A DNA stretch of 64,000 bases from assembly GCA_963756745.1 (NCBI GenBank), contig CAVWOU010000010.1, forward strand, positions 186,001 to 250,000, read 5' to 3'. Positions 41,280 through 50,403 of this stretch are shown here, one piece after another. Position 1 is the first letter of the stretch. Every line of letters begins with the position of its first letter. The notes below the pieces were generated by a model. That model was not told the DNA's origin. It searched no databases and saw only the letters and a list, made by a program, of their open reading frames with translations. The position numbers and the translations under genes were made by a program. Source of the DNA: DASPWW01 sp963756745. Lineage in GTDB: Bacteria > Actinomycetota > Thermoleophilia > Solirubrobacterales > 70-9.

Positions 41280-41513
41280 ACATGCACCGATGCAACAACC
41301 GTCCGCAAGACACTCGTAACGGACCTGAGCCCCTCGCTTCAGCGATCGATCACGGTGCGACTCGGGGCGGGCTTGAGCCGCATGGGGGAACAGGATGCGA
41401 GCGCCCTCCAGCCACGGAACATGGGACTGGTCCCCGTCGACGTCTGCGATCAGCCGAAACGCGATCGCCGCCGCCGGCTCCTGGTCGCTAGCGCGTTCCT
41501 GCTCGTCGGTCGG

Positions 41514-42063
41514 TCACGCCGTCCGGACGGGGGCCGGGCGGACCAGCTTCAGCGCGATCAACGCGGCGAGGGCGCCGATGCACGCTCGAGCAGCGCTCCG
41601 GCGACGACGTCGGCCGGGAAGTGAACGCGCAGGTAAACGCGCGACAGAGCGATCGCGGCGGCGAGGGCGAGCGCGAAGGGCCGCATTCGAGGGCTGAGGA
41701 TCGCGATCGCGGTCGCGGCGGCGAACGCGGTCGCGCTGTGCCCGGACGGGAACGAGGCGTTGTCCGGGAGCGGGACCCCGATCGAGCTCGGGCTCGGCGG
41801 CCGGAGGTCGCGTGCGCCCGAACAGCTCCTTGAGCGGAGCGACGACGAGCGACGCCGTGAGGGTCGCGGCTCCGGCGGCGAGGAACGCCACCGGCGCGCG
41901 GCGGCGCCACAGATCGCACCCGAGGCCCAGCGCGACGAGCAACGGCCTTCACCCACCACGCGGACAGCAGAACGAAGACCGCCGTCAGCACGGGGTGCTC
42001 GAAGGCGGGCGCGGCCTCGATAAGCAGCTCGTCGAGCTCGACGAGCGAGTGCAAGATCACCAC
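41514..42063 (-). pseudogene. PAP2-type lipid phosphatase, frameshifted (copy 1)
   Basis: Pieces of one phosphatase lie in three frames: MVILHSLVELDELLIEAAPA with a TM helix; GCDLWRRRAPVAFLAAGAAT with KELFGRTRPP; then PLPDNASFPSGHSATAFAAA and SRVYLRVHFPADVVAGALL; and a final helix GALAALIALKLVRPAPVRTA. All three PAP2 motifs (KxxxxxxRP, PSGH, SRxxxxxHxxxD) survive. At least three single-base shifts (near 41590, 41800 and 41945) break the frame. The intact enzyme would dephosphorylate phosphatidate or a polyprenyl phosphate at the outer membrane face. It diverges from the kinase-like gene. Confidence 0.75.
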
Positions 42064-42072
42064 AAGGACGCT

Positions 42073-42966
42073 AGCAACCCTACCCGGCTTCTCCTCGCCG
42101 TGAACGGCGCGCGAGCGGGGTAGACGATCCTCGCCGCACAGCCGCCGAGCTGGTCGCGATCCTCGAAGAGCTCGAGGCGGCGGCGGACGCTGTCGTCACC
42201 TCGACCGAGGACGAGCTGTTCGAGGCTCTCCGCAGCGCGGTCGCGACGCGGCGCCGGCTGGTGCTCGTCGGCGGCGACGGCTCCCTGCACGCCGCCGCCA
42301 ACGCTCGCATCGGGCGGCTGCCGACCTCGCGCTGGTGCCTCAGGGGCGCGCGAACAATGTCGCGCGCGCGCTCGGGATCCCGACGGATCGCGTCGGCGCG
42401 CTTGCGGTCGCGGCCCACGCTCCGCCGCCCCCTCGATGCCTGCGCGTGGACACGCCGACGGAATCGCTGTATGCGGTCGAGGCCGTGAGCGCCGGCTTCA
42501 GGCCGAGGCGAGGTCGGGATACGACGCGGAGAACTCGGCCGACCTGCGACAGGGCTGCGCGCTCTCGTCGAAGCGGTCCGCGACTTCGCGCCTACCGGGT
42601 GCACACCCGGTTCGACCACGCCGAGGTCGCCTCGCGCACGGGCGCGCAGCTCTTTTCTCGAACCTGCCCTACTTCGGCTTCGGGTTCGAGGTCGACCCGG
42701 CGCCGACCCGTCCGACGGCCGGTTCGAGGCGATTCTCGTCGAGGCGTCCAGGCGGCGGGAGCTGATGCGACTTCTCGCGGCGAGCTACCGCGGCCACCAT
42801 CTCGAGCATCCCGGCGTCCACCGGATCTCCACGCGGCATGCCGAGCTGAGCGAGCCCCTTCCCCTGGTCGCCGATGCGGTTTCGCTCGGGACCACGACGG
42901 CGACCGTGAGCGTCGAGCGCGACCGCCTCCGTGTCGCCGCTCCCGATCCCGGGGGCGCGGACATGA
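42073..42966 (+). pseudogene. Diacylglycerol-kinase-like lipid kinase, frameshifted
   Basis: Pieces in alternating frames: NPTRLLLAVNGARAG at the start, then TAAELVAILEELEAAADAVV, the nucleotide loop RRLVLVGGDGSLHAAAN, the PQGRANNVARALGIP stretch equivalent to the PxGTxNDFAR box, and the C-terminal SNLPYFGFGFEVDP and GVHRISTRHAELSEPLPLVA segments ending in VERDRLRVAAPDPGG. This is the DAGK/YegS catalytic family, which phosphorylates diacylglycerol or a related lipid. There are at least five single-base shifts but no in-frame nonsense within the pieces. Several actinobacterial proteins fuse PAP2 and DAGK; here they are divergent neighbours. Confidence 0.7.
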
Positions 42967-44178
42967 GTTCCACCGGCGACCGAGTTCGGCTGGCGGCCCC
43001 GCGGCTGCTGTTCGCGTTCTCGCTCGCCGCCGTTGGCGCCGGGACCGCCCGCGCGCTGACGACCAGCTACCTCCCGGTCCTGCTCGACAGCATCGACGAC
43101 GCCCCGGCCTGATTGGAGCGGTGATGTCGGTAAACGCGGTCTCGGCTTCGCCGTGCCGCTCGCCGTCGGGTTGTGGTCCGATCGTCGCGAGGCGACGGGG
43201 CTCGGCCGTCGCCTCCCGTTCATGATCGGCGGAATGGTTTTGGGGGCCGGTGGCCTCGTCGCATCGGGCTCGGCAATGGCACCTCGTACATCGCGCTCGG
43301 CCTTGCCGCGGGGGTCGCCTACACAGGCTTGAACGCTCTCACGACCGCCACCGCGCGGTGGTGGCCGACGACCTCACGGACGCGCGGCGACCGGCGGCGA
43401 CCAGCGCCAGGAGATCGGGGCTGCGTTGGGCGCCGGCGCGGCGGTCGGGATCGGCGGCGCGCTGATCGAGCCGGCGCCGGAGTCGCTTTCGCCCTCGCGG
43501 CTGTCGTGCTCGGCGCCCCGCCTGCCGACGTGATCGTACCCGTCGCCTCGGCCTGGGCTCCGCCGAGCGCCCCCGGCCGAGCGGAGGAGTCCGCAGCTCT
43601 CTGGTCGACGCTCTCCGCAGGCCCGGAGCCCGCGAGGTCCTCCTCGCTCAGACGCTGTGGGTGTTCGCTTACGCCGCGCTGCCGGCGTTTTTCGTTCTCT
43701 ACGCGGTCGAGGAGCTAGACCTCGAGCTCGGCGTCGCCGGCATCCTGCCGCTCGCGTTCGGGATCTTCATCGCGGTCGGGATGGCGCTCGCCGCCCGCAC
43801 GCGACCCGAGCGCGTGCACCGGACTTTGCTTGCGGGCGCCGCTCTGCTTGGCGCGGGACTGCTCGCGCGGGGATGACGACTAGTCTCGGGCCCGTGGCCG
43901 CCCTGCTCGCACCGGCGGCGCTCGGCGCCGGGATAGTGACCTCGCTCGGCTTCCCGTACTTCGCGCGATTCGTCCCCGAGGGCGAGGCGGGCGGCTACAG
44001 CGGCGTGTTCTTCGCTGGGCGCGGTGTCGCCTCGGCCGCGGCGCTGCCGCTCGCGGGATTCGCGATCGAGCTCTCGGGCACGTACCGGAGCGTGCTGCTG
44101 CTAGGCGGCACCGCGCTCGTCGCGATCGTGCCGCTGGCGATAGCTCAGCGTCGCCGCCCCGCCGAGCTCGTTCCGCGG
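42964..44178 (+). pseudogene. MFS transporter, frameshifted
   Basis: Hydrophobic pieces in successive frames: LLFAFSLAAVGAGTARALTT, LAVGLWSDRREATGLGRRLP (the loop 2-3 D-R motif of MFS carriers), MIGGMVLGAGGLVA, YIALGLAAGVAYTGLNALTT, AAVGIGGALIEPAPE, FAYAALPAFFVLYAVEELDL, GIFIAVGMALAARTRPERVH and PAALGAGIVTSLGFPYFARF, then LAGFAIELSGTYRSVLLLGG. Together they would give a ~400-aa 12-TM carrier. It starts at ATG 42964 overlapping the kinase end. The last piece runs without a stop into the glycosyltransferase; that apparent fusion is probably an artefact of the same base errors. Confidence 0.68.
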
Positions 44179-44966
44179 ATGCGCCCCGCGACGGTCGTCG
44201 CCGTGATCCCCGTTTTCGCCTCACCCCGAGCCGCGGATGTCGCGCGTGCCACCCTCCGGCACGTCGACGAGGTCGTGCTGGTCGACGACGGCGCACCGCC
44301 AGAAATAGCGCGCTCGCTCGCTCCCCTCGCCGCGGACGACCGCGTGCGCGTGCTGACCCTCCGCGACAACGGAGGCAAGGGCACGGCTGTCGCCGCCGGG
44401 GTGCGCCTGCTCCTCGACGAGGGCCGGTGGCCGGACGCGGTCGTCGTGCTGGACTCCGACGGGCAGCACGACCCCGACCGGATCCCGGCCCTGATCGAGG
44501 CGACGGACACCTCCGACGCCGTGATCGGGTGGCGCCGAGACCGAGCGGGGATGCCGCTCCTGCGGCGCATCGGCAATCGGGCGGCGAGCCTCGCGCTGCT
44601 CGCGTCGTCGGGCTCCTGGGTCCCCGACACGCAGAATGGGATGCGCCTCTTCCGCACCGACGCGCTCCGCGGCGTCCCGCTGCCTGACGGGGGCTATGAC
44701 GCAGAGAGCCATCACCTGCGCGCGCTTCTTGCGGACGGACGTCGCGTCGGCTCGGTCGAGGTCCCGACGATCTACGACGGCGAGCCCAGCCACTTCCGTC
44801 CCTTCGCCGACTCGATGGCGGTGCTGCACGCACTGCTGTTCCGATCCGAACCGGGCGAGGAGGCGGCCGTGTCTTCGCAGGGGCGGTTTGCGGTGCTGCG
44901 GGATGGGCGCCGCGGCTCGGCGTGCTGGTGGCCGCGGCGATCGCGATCGGGTTGGTGCTCCGGTGA
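44179..44966 (+). CDS. GT2-family glycosyltransferase, frameshifted near the 3' end
   Basis: About 262 aa from ATG 44179 (MRPATVVAVIPVF). The GT-A core is clear: EVVLVDDGAPPEIARSLAPL, NGGKGTAVAAGVRLLL, the metal-binding DxD in VVLDSDGQHDPDRIPAL, GNRAASLALLASSGSWVPDT and QNGMRLFRTDAL. It resembles dolichol-phosphate-mannose synthase-like enzymes that make lipid-linked sugars. After LRDGRR the frame slips near 44910; in the shifted frame a TM helix GVLVAAAIAIGLVLR ends at a TGA (44964-44966) overlapping the next GTG start. So the natural protein probably has a C-terminal membrane anchor. Confidence 0.75.
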
Positions 44967-45572
44967 TCCAGCCGATCGACCACGCCCTCTTCCGTGAGAT
45001 CAACGGGCTCGGCGACGGCCCGGAATGGCTGTACCAAGCGCTCGATCCACACGCGCGCAACTACGCACTGCTGTTCGCCGTTGCCGTGCTCGCGAGCGCC
45101 GTCGTCCTCCGAAGGCTCCGCTACATCGTGGGCGCCGCGCTCGCGTGGTTCTGGCGGGGTACCTCGCCGGCGTCGCGCCGAGCTGGTGAAGGTGTTCGTT
45201 GAGCGCGCCCGTCCCGAGGAAGTGCTCGGTTCAGAGGTACTGCTCTCGGAACGCGGACCTGGTCGCACCTGGCCTCGTACCCCTCTGGACACATGATCGT
45301 CACGGCCGCGCTCGCGACGGTGGCCGGCGCGATTGCGCCCCGGCTCCGCGGCCCGCTCGCGCTGTACGTCGGCGCGGTCGGGTTCGCGCGTCCTGTTCGG
45401 GTCCCACTTCCCGCTCGACGTCGTCGTCGGAACCGTGCTCGGCTACGAGTTCGGTCTGTTCACCGTTGCGATGGTGGCCAGCGCCCGCCTGCTTCCCGCC
45501 GGCCTCGCCCGGGTTACCCCGCTGCCCGTCCTCCGCTCGCCGTCGGCCGCGCCACATGTGGTGCGGCCATGA
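44963..45572 (+). pseudogene. PAP2-type lipid phosphatase, frameshifted (copy 2)
   Basis: Starts at GTG 44963 inside the glycosyltransferase stop (GTGA). Pieces: PIDHALFREINGLGDGPEWL, NYALLFAVAVLASAVVLRRL, then in another frame AGYLAGVAPELVKVFVERAR (the K..RP motif), then LASYPSGHMIVTAALATVAG and LFGSHFPLDVVVGTVLGYEF. The PSGH and HxxxD motifs are retained. At least three one-base shifts break it. The protein would be a membrane phosphatase of polyprenyl or lipid phosphates, matching the adjacent lipid-linked-sugar glycosyltransferase. Confidence 0.72.
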
Positions 45573-45667
45573 CCCCGAATCGACCCCTCGGTGGGCGACC
45601 TCGAGATCGTTAATAGGTCGTTACCGATGATTTATTTCCGTCAATTATATGTAGTATCCTTTGAATC
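45573..45667 (+). promoter_or_regulatory. AT-rich upstream region of MarR 2
   Basis: Line of AT-rich DNA (TGATTTATTTCCGTCAATTA at 45628-45647) in a GC-rich context directly before the MarR start, so a promoter is likely. No palindrome stands out. Confidence 0.4.
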
Positions 45668-46135
45668 ATGAGCGCGACGAAGACAAAGCCTGTGGAGCCG
45701 GATCGCGACGTCCTCGCCCGTCCGGTGTTCCTGCTCGCCCGTGTGGGCCGGATCGCGGCGCGGCGGCTCGACGACTACCTCGCGGTCACCGGGTTGAAGC
45801 GGCCGCACGCGGGGGTCCTGATGGAGCTGCGCAACGTCGGCCCCATGAGCCAGCAGTCGCTGGGGGAGCGCCTGCACATCGATCCGAGCAACCTGGTCCG
45901 TTCCTCAACGCGCTCGAAGGAGAGGGGCTGCTGGTGCGCCGGCGTGACCCCGCGGACCGGCGGCGGCACATCGTCGAGATCACGCCGGAGGGCTCGGAGC
46001 GCATCCCGGTCTGCGACGAGCCGCTGGACCAACTCGAGGATCAACTGTTCGCAGGACTCAGCGCCGACGAACGCCGCCGGCTTCGCGACCTGCTCGAGGC
46101 ACTTGACGGAGATGTCGATCGAAGAGCCCTGCTGA
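45668..46135 (+). CDS. MarR-family regulator 2, frameshifted
   Basis: Starts at ATG 45668. The first 77 residues are in frame (RPVFLLARVGRIAARRLDDY, then VLMELRNVGPMSQQSLGERL and HIDPSNLVR). Near 45898 the frame slips, and the wing RFLNALEGEGLLVRRRDPAD plus RRRHIVEITPEGSERI continues in the next frame, followed by LFAGLSADERRRLRDLLEAL. The end is uncertain: the first frame stops at 46135, while the second runs on into the neighbouring gene. It is clearly a MarR/winged-helix protein but not a close relative of MarR 1. It is convergent with the acyl-CoA dehydrogenase. Confidence 0.72.
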   Translation: MSATKTKPVEPDRDVLARPVFLLARVGRIAARRLDDYLAVTGLKRPHAGVLMELRNVGPMSQQSLGERLHIDPSNLVRSSTRSKERGCWCAGVTPRTGGGTSSRSRRRARSASRSATSRWTNSRINCSQDSAPTNAAGFATCSRHLTEMSIEEPC

Positions 46136-46138
46136 GGA

Positions 46139-47891
46139 TCAATCCTCGAACAGCGCGTAGCCGTACTCGCCGCGCTTGTACGCCAGCTTCGCGATCGCCG
46201 ACATCCGCTCGTCGTCGTTGTGCTCGACCTGGTCGAAGCGGCCATGAACGCGGTCGGCGGCCCGCGTGCAGAACGTCTCGGCGATGTAGCGCTCCTGGCC
46301 CGATGGCTCGACGCCCTGCTCCTCGAAGATCGAGCTCACCCGCGACAGCACCGCGACCTGCCCGTAGACGTCGGCGAGTGCGTCGGCGATGCGCTTGTGC
46401 TGGAACCCGCGCCGGACGATGTTCTGCCCGTTGCGGCGCAGGAGCGACTCGCTGACGTCGCGGAGTCGCTTGACCTGATCCGAGACCGCGTCGGCGCGCT
46501 CGGAGAGCTCGGGGTGGGCGCGGGTGACCCTGCCGGGGCGGACCTCGCGCTGGATCCGGCCGCCGACGTAGTCGATCGAGCACCCCGAGCGACCCGATCG
46601 GGTCGCCGAGGTCGAGCTCCGCCAGCCCGGAGAGCTGTTCGCCGAGCGGCTTCATCCCCGACAGCGCGATGAACGAGCGCAGGACGTCGTTGGCGCCCTC
46701 GAAGATCGGGAAGATGCGGATGTCGCGCAGGACGCGCTCGTAGGGCTGGTCGCGCAGGTAGCCCTCGCCGCCCTTGAGCTGGAGCACGCGGTTGGCCGCG
46801 TACCACAGGAACTCGGTGCCCGACACCTTGCAGACCGCGGACTCGAGCGAGTAGTCGCTGACGCCCCGGTCGACCAGCCCGCAGGTGAGGTAGGCCATCG
46901 ACTCGAGCCCGAACAGGTAGGAAACCATCCACCCGATCTTGTCCTGCACGAGCTCGAGGTCGGCGAGCGGGCCGCCGAACTGCCGGCGCTCCTTGACGTG
47001 GTCGATGATCCGGTCGAGCAGCCCCTTGGCGGCGCCGACCGACCCGGTGCCGAGCCCGATCCGGCCGTTGTTGAGGATCTCCATCGCGATCCTGAAGCCC
47101 TCTCCGGGCTCCCCGAGCACGTTCTCGGCCGGGACCTTGACGTCGCGGAAGTAGAGGCGGCGGAGATCGTTGCCCCGCAGGCCCATCGTGTCGTAGCGCT
47201 CCCCGACCTCGAACCCCTTCATCCCCTTCTCGACGATGAGTGCAATGTGGCGGTCCTTCCCGTCGATCTCGCAGCGCGCGAAGGTCGTGAAAACCGACCC
47301 CTTGCCGCCGTTGCCGATGAACCGCTTCTCGCCGTTCAGCCGCCACGACCCGTCGGCCTCGAGCACCGCGCGCGACTCGATGTCGTAGGCGTCCGAGCCG
47401 GCGTTCGGCTCCGTGAGCGCGAAGCCCGCGAGCTTGCGGCCCGCGGCGAGATCCGGGAGGAAGCGCTGCTTCTGCTCGTCGGTGCCGAACATCACGATCC
47501 CCTTGAAGCCGATCGACTGGTGGACGCCCATCACGATGGACAGCGTGGCGTCCACCTGGGTGAAGGCCTCGAACACCCGCGCGTAGCCGGTCTGGGAGAG
47601 CCCCTGCCCGCCGTACTCCTCGGGCACGTACAGGCCGCACAGCCCGCGCTCGCCGAGCTCGCGCACGAGCTTGTCTCCGATCCAGCGCTTCTCCTCGATC
47701 TCGGCGGGGTCGATCGTGGCTCCAAGCTCGCGGACCGACGCGATCAGCGCGCGAATCCGGTCCTGCTCGGCGGGATCGGGCTGGGGCCACGGAAACGCCA
47801 GTCCCTCGTGGATCTCGCCGAGGAACAGCGCCTTGGAGAACGACGAGCAGTCCGCGGTTTCCTTCGGACGCACTGCGGTCGCCGTCTCCAT
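46139..47891 (-). CDS. Acyl-CoA dehydrogenase, one frameshift near the 3' end
   Basis: About 584 aa from ATG 47891 (METATAVRPKETADC), with GGAG six bases upstream. Flavin-enzyme motifs: GLYVPEEYGGQGLSQTGYAR, FALTEPNAGSDAYDI, WRLNGEKRFIGNG, FEVGERYDTMGLRGNDLRRL, GPLADLELVQDKIGWM and the EGANDVLRSFIALSG stretch carrying the catalytic glutamate. The extra ~150-residue C-terminal domain (VSSIFEEQGVEPSGQERYIA) marks the very-long-chain/ACAD9-like type. Near 46585 the frame slips by one base (GSLG then SIDYVGGRIQREV). The last codons are repeated at 41081-41121. Confidence 0.87.
46143..46183 (-). repeat. 41-bp direct repeat, right copy
   Basis: Native location of the repeat, inside the acyl-CoA dehydrogenase 3' end; exact match to 41081-41121, 5062 bp away. 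Confidence 0.9.
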
Positions 47892-47923
47892 CAACACTCC
47901 GAGCCTAATGCTTGAATGAGCTG

Positions 47924-49141
47924 ATGGCCGGGACATCCCCGGGTCGCCCTGGACGCGGCGATACCCCCGCCATCTACCAGCGGCGGCGACTCCTCGCCGG
48001 CGCGGTCGTTCTCGTCCTGCTCGTCGTGATCGGTCTCGCGTTCTGGGACGGCGAGGACGCGAACGTCGCCGACGCGCCTCGCGATCCCGACGAGGTGCTC
48101 GCGGGCCAGCGAGAGGAGAAGCCGGTCCGGTTCACGGTCTCGGTGAGCGGCGACCTGCTGATCCACTCGCCGGTGTTCGAGCAGGCGCTCGCGATCGGCG
48201 GCGGGAGGCAGTACGACTTCACGCCGATGTTCGGGCAGGTGAGGCGGTACGTGCACGACGTCGACCTCGCGTTCTGTCACGTCGAGACATCGATGGGGCC
48301 GGGCCCCCCGCAGGGCTACCCGATCTTCAACACGCCGCCGGAGCTGGCGCAGGCGATCGCGCGAACGGGGTGGGAGGCGTGCTCCACCGCATCCAATCAC
48401 GCGATCGACCAGGGGCAGGAAGGGATCGACGGGACCATCGAGGCGCTCGACCGCGCTGGGGTCAAGCACACGGGCACCTACGCATCCAAGAAGAAGAGCC
48501 GCAAGCCCCTGATCCTGGGGGTCAAGGGAGTCCGGGTGGCGTACATCGCCTACACGACCGACACCAATGGCATCCCGCTGCCCCATCCGTGGTCGGTCGA
48601 CCTCGCCGAGAGCCCCAAGCCGATCATCGCCGCGGCCCGCCGGGCACGGAAGAAGGGCGCCGACGCGGTAATCGTCAACGTCCACTGGGGAATCGACCAG
48701 ACGCCGGAGTTCGTCGGCGAGCCGAGCTCGAAGCAGCGCGCGTTCGTGAAGCCGCTCGTCGACGCGCGTTCGATCACCGCGATCGTCGGGCAGGGGCCGC
48801 ACGTCGTCCAGTCGATCGATCGCATCGACCGCAAATACGTGGTGTTCAGCGAGGGCAACCTGGTCTCCAACCAGGGCACCGCCGCTGGCCTCTCGGCCGC
48901 GAGCCAGGACGGGCTGATTGGCCTGCTCGACCTGGTCGTCGACGGCGACGGCGCGCGCGTGGAGCGCGTCCGTTACGTGCCGACGTGGGTCCAGCAGCCG
49001 GACTACACGGTGCTCCCCGTCGGCCCGGCGCTCGAGGCCGGCGACGCCGACGCGGGCGCGTTGCGCGCGTCGTACGAGCGCACCGTGGACGTCGCCGGCC
49101 GCGGCAACGGCATCGCGCCCGAGCCGCCGAAGCTGCCCTAA
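47924..49141 (+). CDS. CapA-family (PGA_cap) membrane-anchored metallophosphatase-like protein
   Basis: A 405-aa protein from ATG 47924 (a TTG at 47912 is an alternative). One N-terminal TM anchor (RRLLAGAVVLVLLVVIGLAF) places the domain outside. TVSVSGDLLIHSPVF is the metallophosphatase-like entry motif; AFCHVETSMGPGPPQGYPIF, ACSTASNHAIDQGQEGIDGT, VIVNVHWGIDQTPEFV and VGQGPHVVQSIDRI are the other CapA/PgsA core motifs. The family is linked to poly-gamma-glutamate capsules but is widespread without the other cap genes, as here. Its stop overlaps the convergent LhgO-like gene by 4 bp. Confidence 0.87.
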   Translation: MAGTSPGRPGRGDTPAIYQRRRLLAGAVVLVLLVVIGLAFWDGEDANVADAPRDPDEVLAGQREEKPVRFTVSVSGDLLIHSPVFEQALAIGGGRQYDFTPMFGQVRRYVHDVDLAFCHVETSMGPGPPQGYPIFNTPPELAQAIARTGWEACSTASNHAIDQGQEGIDGTIEALDRAGVKHTGTYASKKKSRKPLILGVKGVRVAYIAYTTDTNGIPLPHPWSVDLAESPKPIIAAARRARKKGADAVIVNVHWGIDQTPEFVGEPSSKQRAFVKPLVDARSITAIVGQGPHVVQSIDRIDRKYVVFSEGNLVSNQGTAAGLSAASQDGLIGLLDLVVDGDGARVERVRYVPTWVQQPDYTVLPVGPALEAGDADAGALRASYERTVDVAGRGNGIAPEPPKLP

Positions 49142-50379
49142 TTCAGGCCCGGGTCCTGCTCCACCATGTCGGCGATCCGGGCAGCGAGCGCGAGCGCCGA
49201 GGTGGCGGCCGGGGAGGGGGCGTTGCGGACGTGCAGCGCGCGCTCGGTCCGGGAGATGACGAAGTCGTCGATCAGCGAGCCGTCGCGGCCGAGCGCCTGG
49301 GCGCGCACGCCGACGTGGCCGGGATCGACATGGGCGGCGCGGAGCTCGGGCACATAGCGGCGCATCTGCTCGACGAAGGCGCGGCCGCTGATCGCGCGGC
49401 GCAGCTCGGCGATGCCGCTGCGCCAGTGGCGGCCGAGGAGTCGCCAAGTTCCCGGCCACGCGAGCGTCTCGGCGAGATCGCGGGGGCGCACGCGGCGAAG
49501 CCGGTACGCGTCTCGGGCGCCGACCAGCAGCGCCGATGGCCCGAGCTGGACATCTCCGTCGAGCCCGCGGGTGAGGTGCATGCCGAGGAACGGGAGCTCG
49601 GGGTCGGGGACGGGGTAGATGCTCGTTCGGACGAGCTCGCGGCGCTCGGGGCGAAGCCGCAGGTAGGCGCCGCGGAACGGGACGATGCGCGGGCCGGCCG
49701 ATGCGCCCGCTGCCACCGCGAGGCGATCCGACCATGCTCCGGCGCACAGCACCGCGGCGCCGGCGCGGGTCTCGCCGCGACCGTGGACGAGTGCGATCCG
49801 GCCGCCGGCGGTCGAGATCTCGCGCACACCGCATCCGGTTGCGACGCTCCCGCCCGCGCCGGTGAGATCGGCGGCGAACGCGCGCGCGATCAGCGAGAAG
49901 TCGACGATGCCGGTCGCCGGCGAGTGCAGCGCGGCGATCCCGCAGGCGTGGGGTTCGATCTCGCACAGCTCGTCGGAGTCGATGCGGCGAAGGCCGGGAA
50001 CCCCGTTGGCGCGCCCGCGGCGCTCGAGCTCGTCGAGGCGCGAAAGCTCATCCGGCTCGGTGGCGACGATCACCTTGCCCGCGCGCTCGGCGCGGATCCC
50101 CCGCTCGTCGCAGTACTCGTACAGGGCCCGGGCGCCCGCGACGCAGAGCTCGGCCTTCAGGGATCCGGGGCGGTAGTAGATCCCCGCGTGGATGACGCCG
50201 CTGGAGTGGCCGGTCTGGTGCGACGCGATCTCGGGCGCGCGCTCGAGCACGGCGACGCTCGCGTCCGGATGGCGAAGGGCGAGCTCCCTGGCCGCGGCAA
50301 GCCCGACGATGCCGGCGCCGACGACGGCGAGGTCGCACTCGCGCGGTGGCGCGCCCGCCGCGATCGCTGCGCTTGGCAT
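49138..50379 (-). CDS. lhgO: FAD-dependent L-2-hydroxyglutarate oxidase-like enzyme
   Basis: A 413-aa DAO-fold flavoprotein. CDLAVVGAGIVGLAAARELA is the dinucleotide-binding fingerprint. SHQTGHSSGVIHAGIYYRPG and SLKAELCVAGARALYEYCDE are characteristic of the YgaF/LhgO group. RIVPFRGAYLRLRPERRELV, ELPFLGMHLTRGLDGDVQLG and GVRAQALGRDGSLIDDFVIS complete the pattern. It oxidises L-2-hydroxyglutarate to 2-oxoglutarate, passing electrons to the membrane. It stands between convergent and divergent genes with no operon partner. Assignment to this family is good; glycerol-3-phosphate-type oxidases are the alternative. Confidence 0.87.
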   Translation of the reverse strand: MPSAAIAAGAPPRECDLAVVGAGIVGLAAARELALRHPDASVAVLERAPEIASHQTGHSSGVIHAGIYYRPGSLKAELCVAGARALYEYCDERGIRAERAGKVIVATEPDELSRLDELERRGRANGVPGLRRIDSDELCEIEPHACGIAALHSPATGIVDFSLIARAFAADLTGAGGSVATGCGVREISTAGGRIALVHGRGETRAGAAVLCAGAWSDRLAVAAGASAGPRIVPFRGAYLRLRPERRELVRTSIYPVPDPELPFLGMHLTRGLDGDVQLGPSALLVGARDAYRLRRVRPRDLAETLAWPGTWRLLGRHWRSGIAELRRAISGRAFVEQMRRYVPELRAAHVDPGHVGVRAQALGRDGSLIDDFVISRTERALHVRNAPSPAATSALALAARIADMVEQDPGLN

Positions 50380-50403
50380 TGGGTCAGTCTAGGATCGCGT
50401 GAC

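Larger units (their letters stand above)
41038..41513. other. 476-bp gene-poor stretch with a gene-end fragment, hairpin and promoter
   Basis: In order: the fragment of an acyl-CoA dehydrogenase 3' end (41078-41143, minus strand, decoding LSQGPSNAYKRGEYGYALF plus ED and a stop), a CTCGTTC/GAACGAG hairpin (41189-41208), and a promoter-like TTGACA-N16-TAGGGT (41252-41279). After it comes a short plus-strand reading frame from ATG 41382 (MGEQDASALQPRNMGLVPVD, ending in the hydrophobic LLVASAFLLVG) that runs into the 3' end of the minus-strand PAP2 gene. That reading frame looks like the stub of a truncated membrane-protein gene. Confidence 0.5.

Noticed and set aside
43870..44966. MFS-glycosyltransferase fusion protein
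   Set aside because: The continuous frame occurs in a block full of one-base shifts, and a good ATG for the GT2 domain lies at the junction; separate genes are more likely.
41081..46183. Integrative element with att sites
   Set aside because: The direct repeat is suggestive, but no integrase, excisionase, replication or conjugation gene is visible and no tRNA is involved; kept only as a repeat finding.
48370..50403. Long plus-strand frame upstream of the DNA ligase
   Set aside because: It overlaps CapA in another frame and LhgO antisense; only the part from TTG 50404 is ligase.
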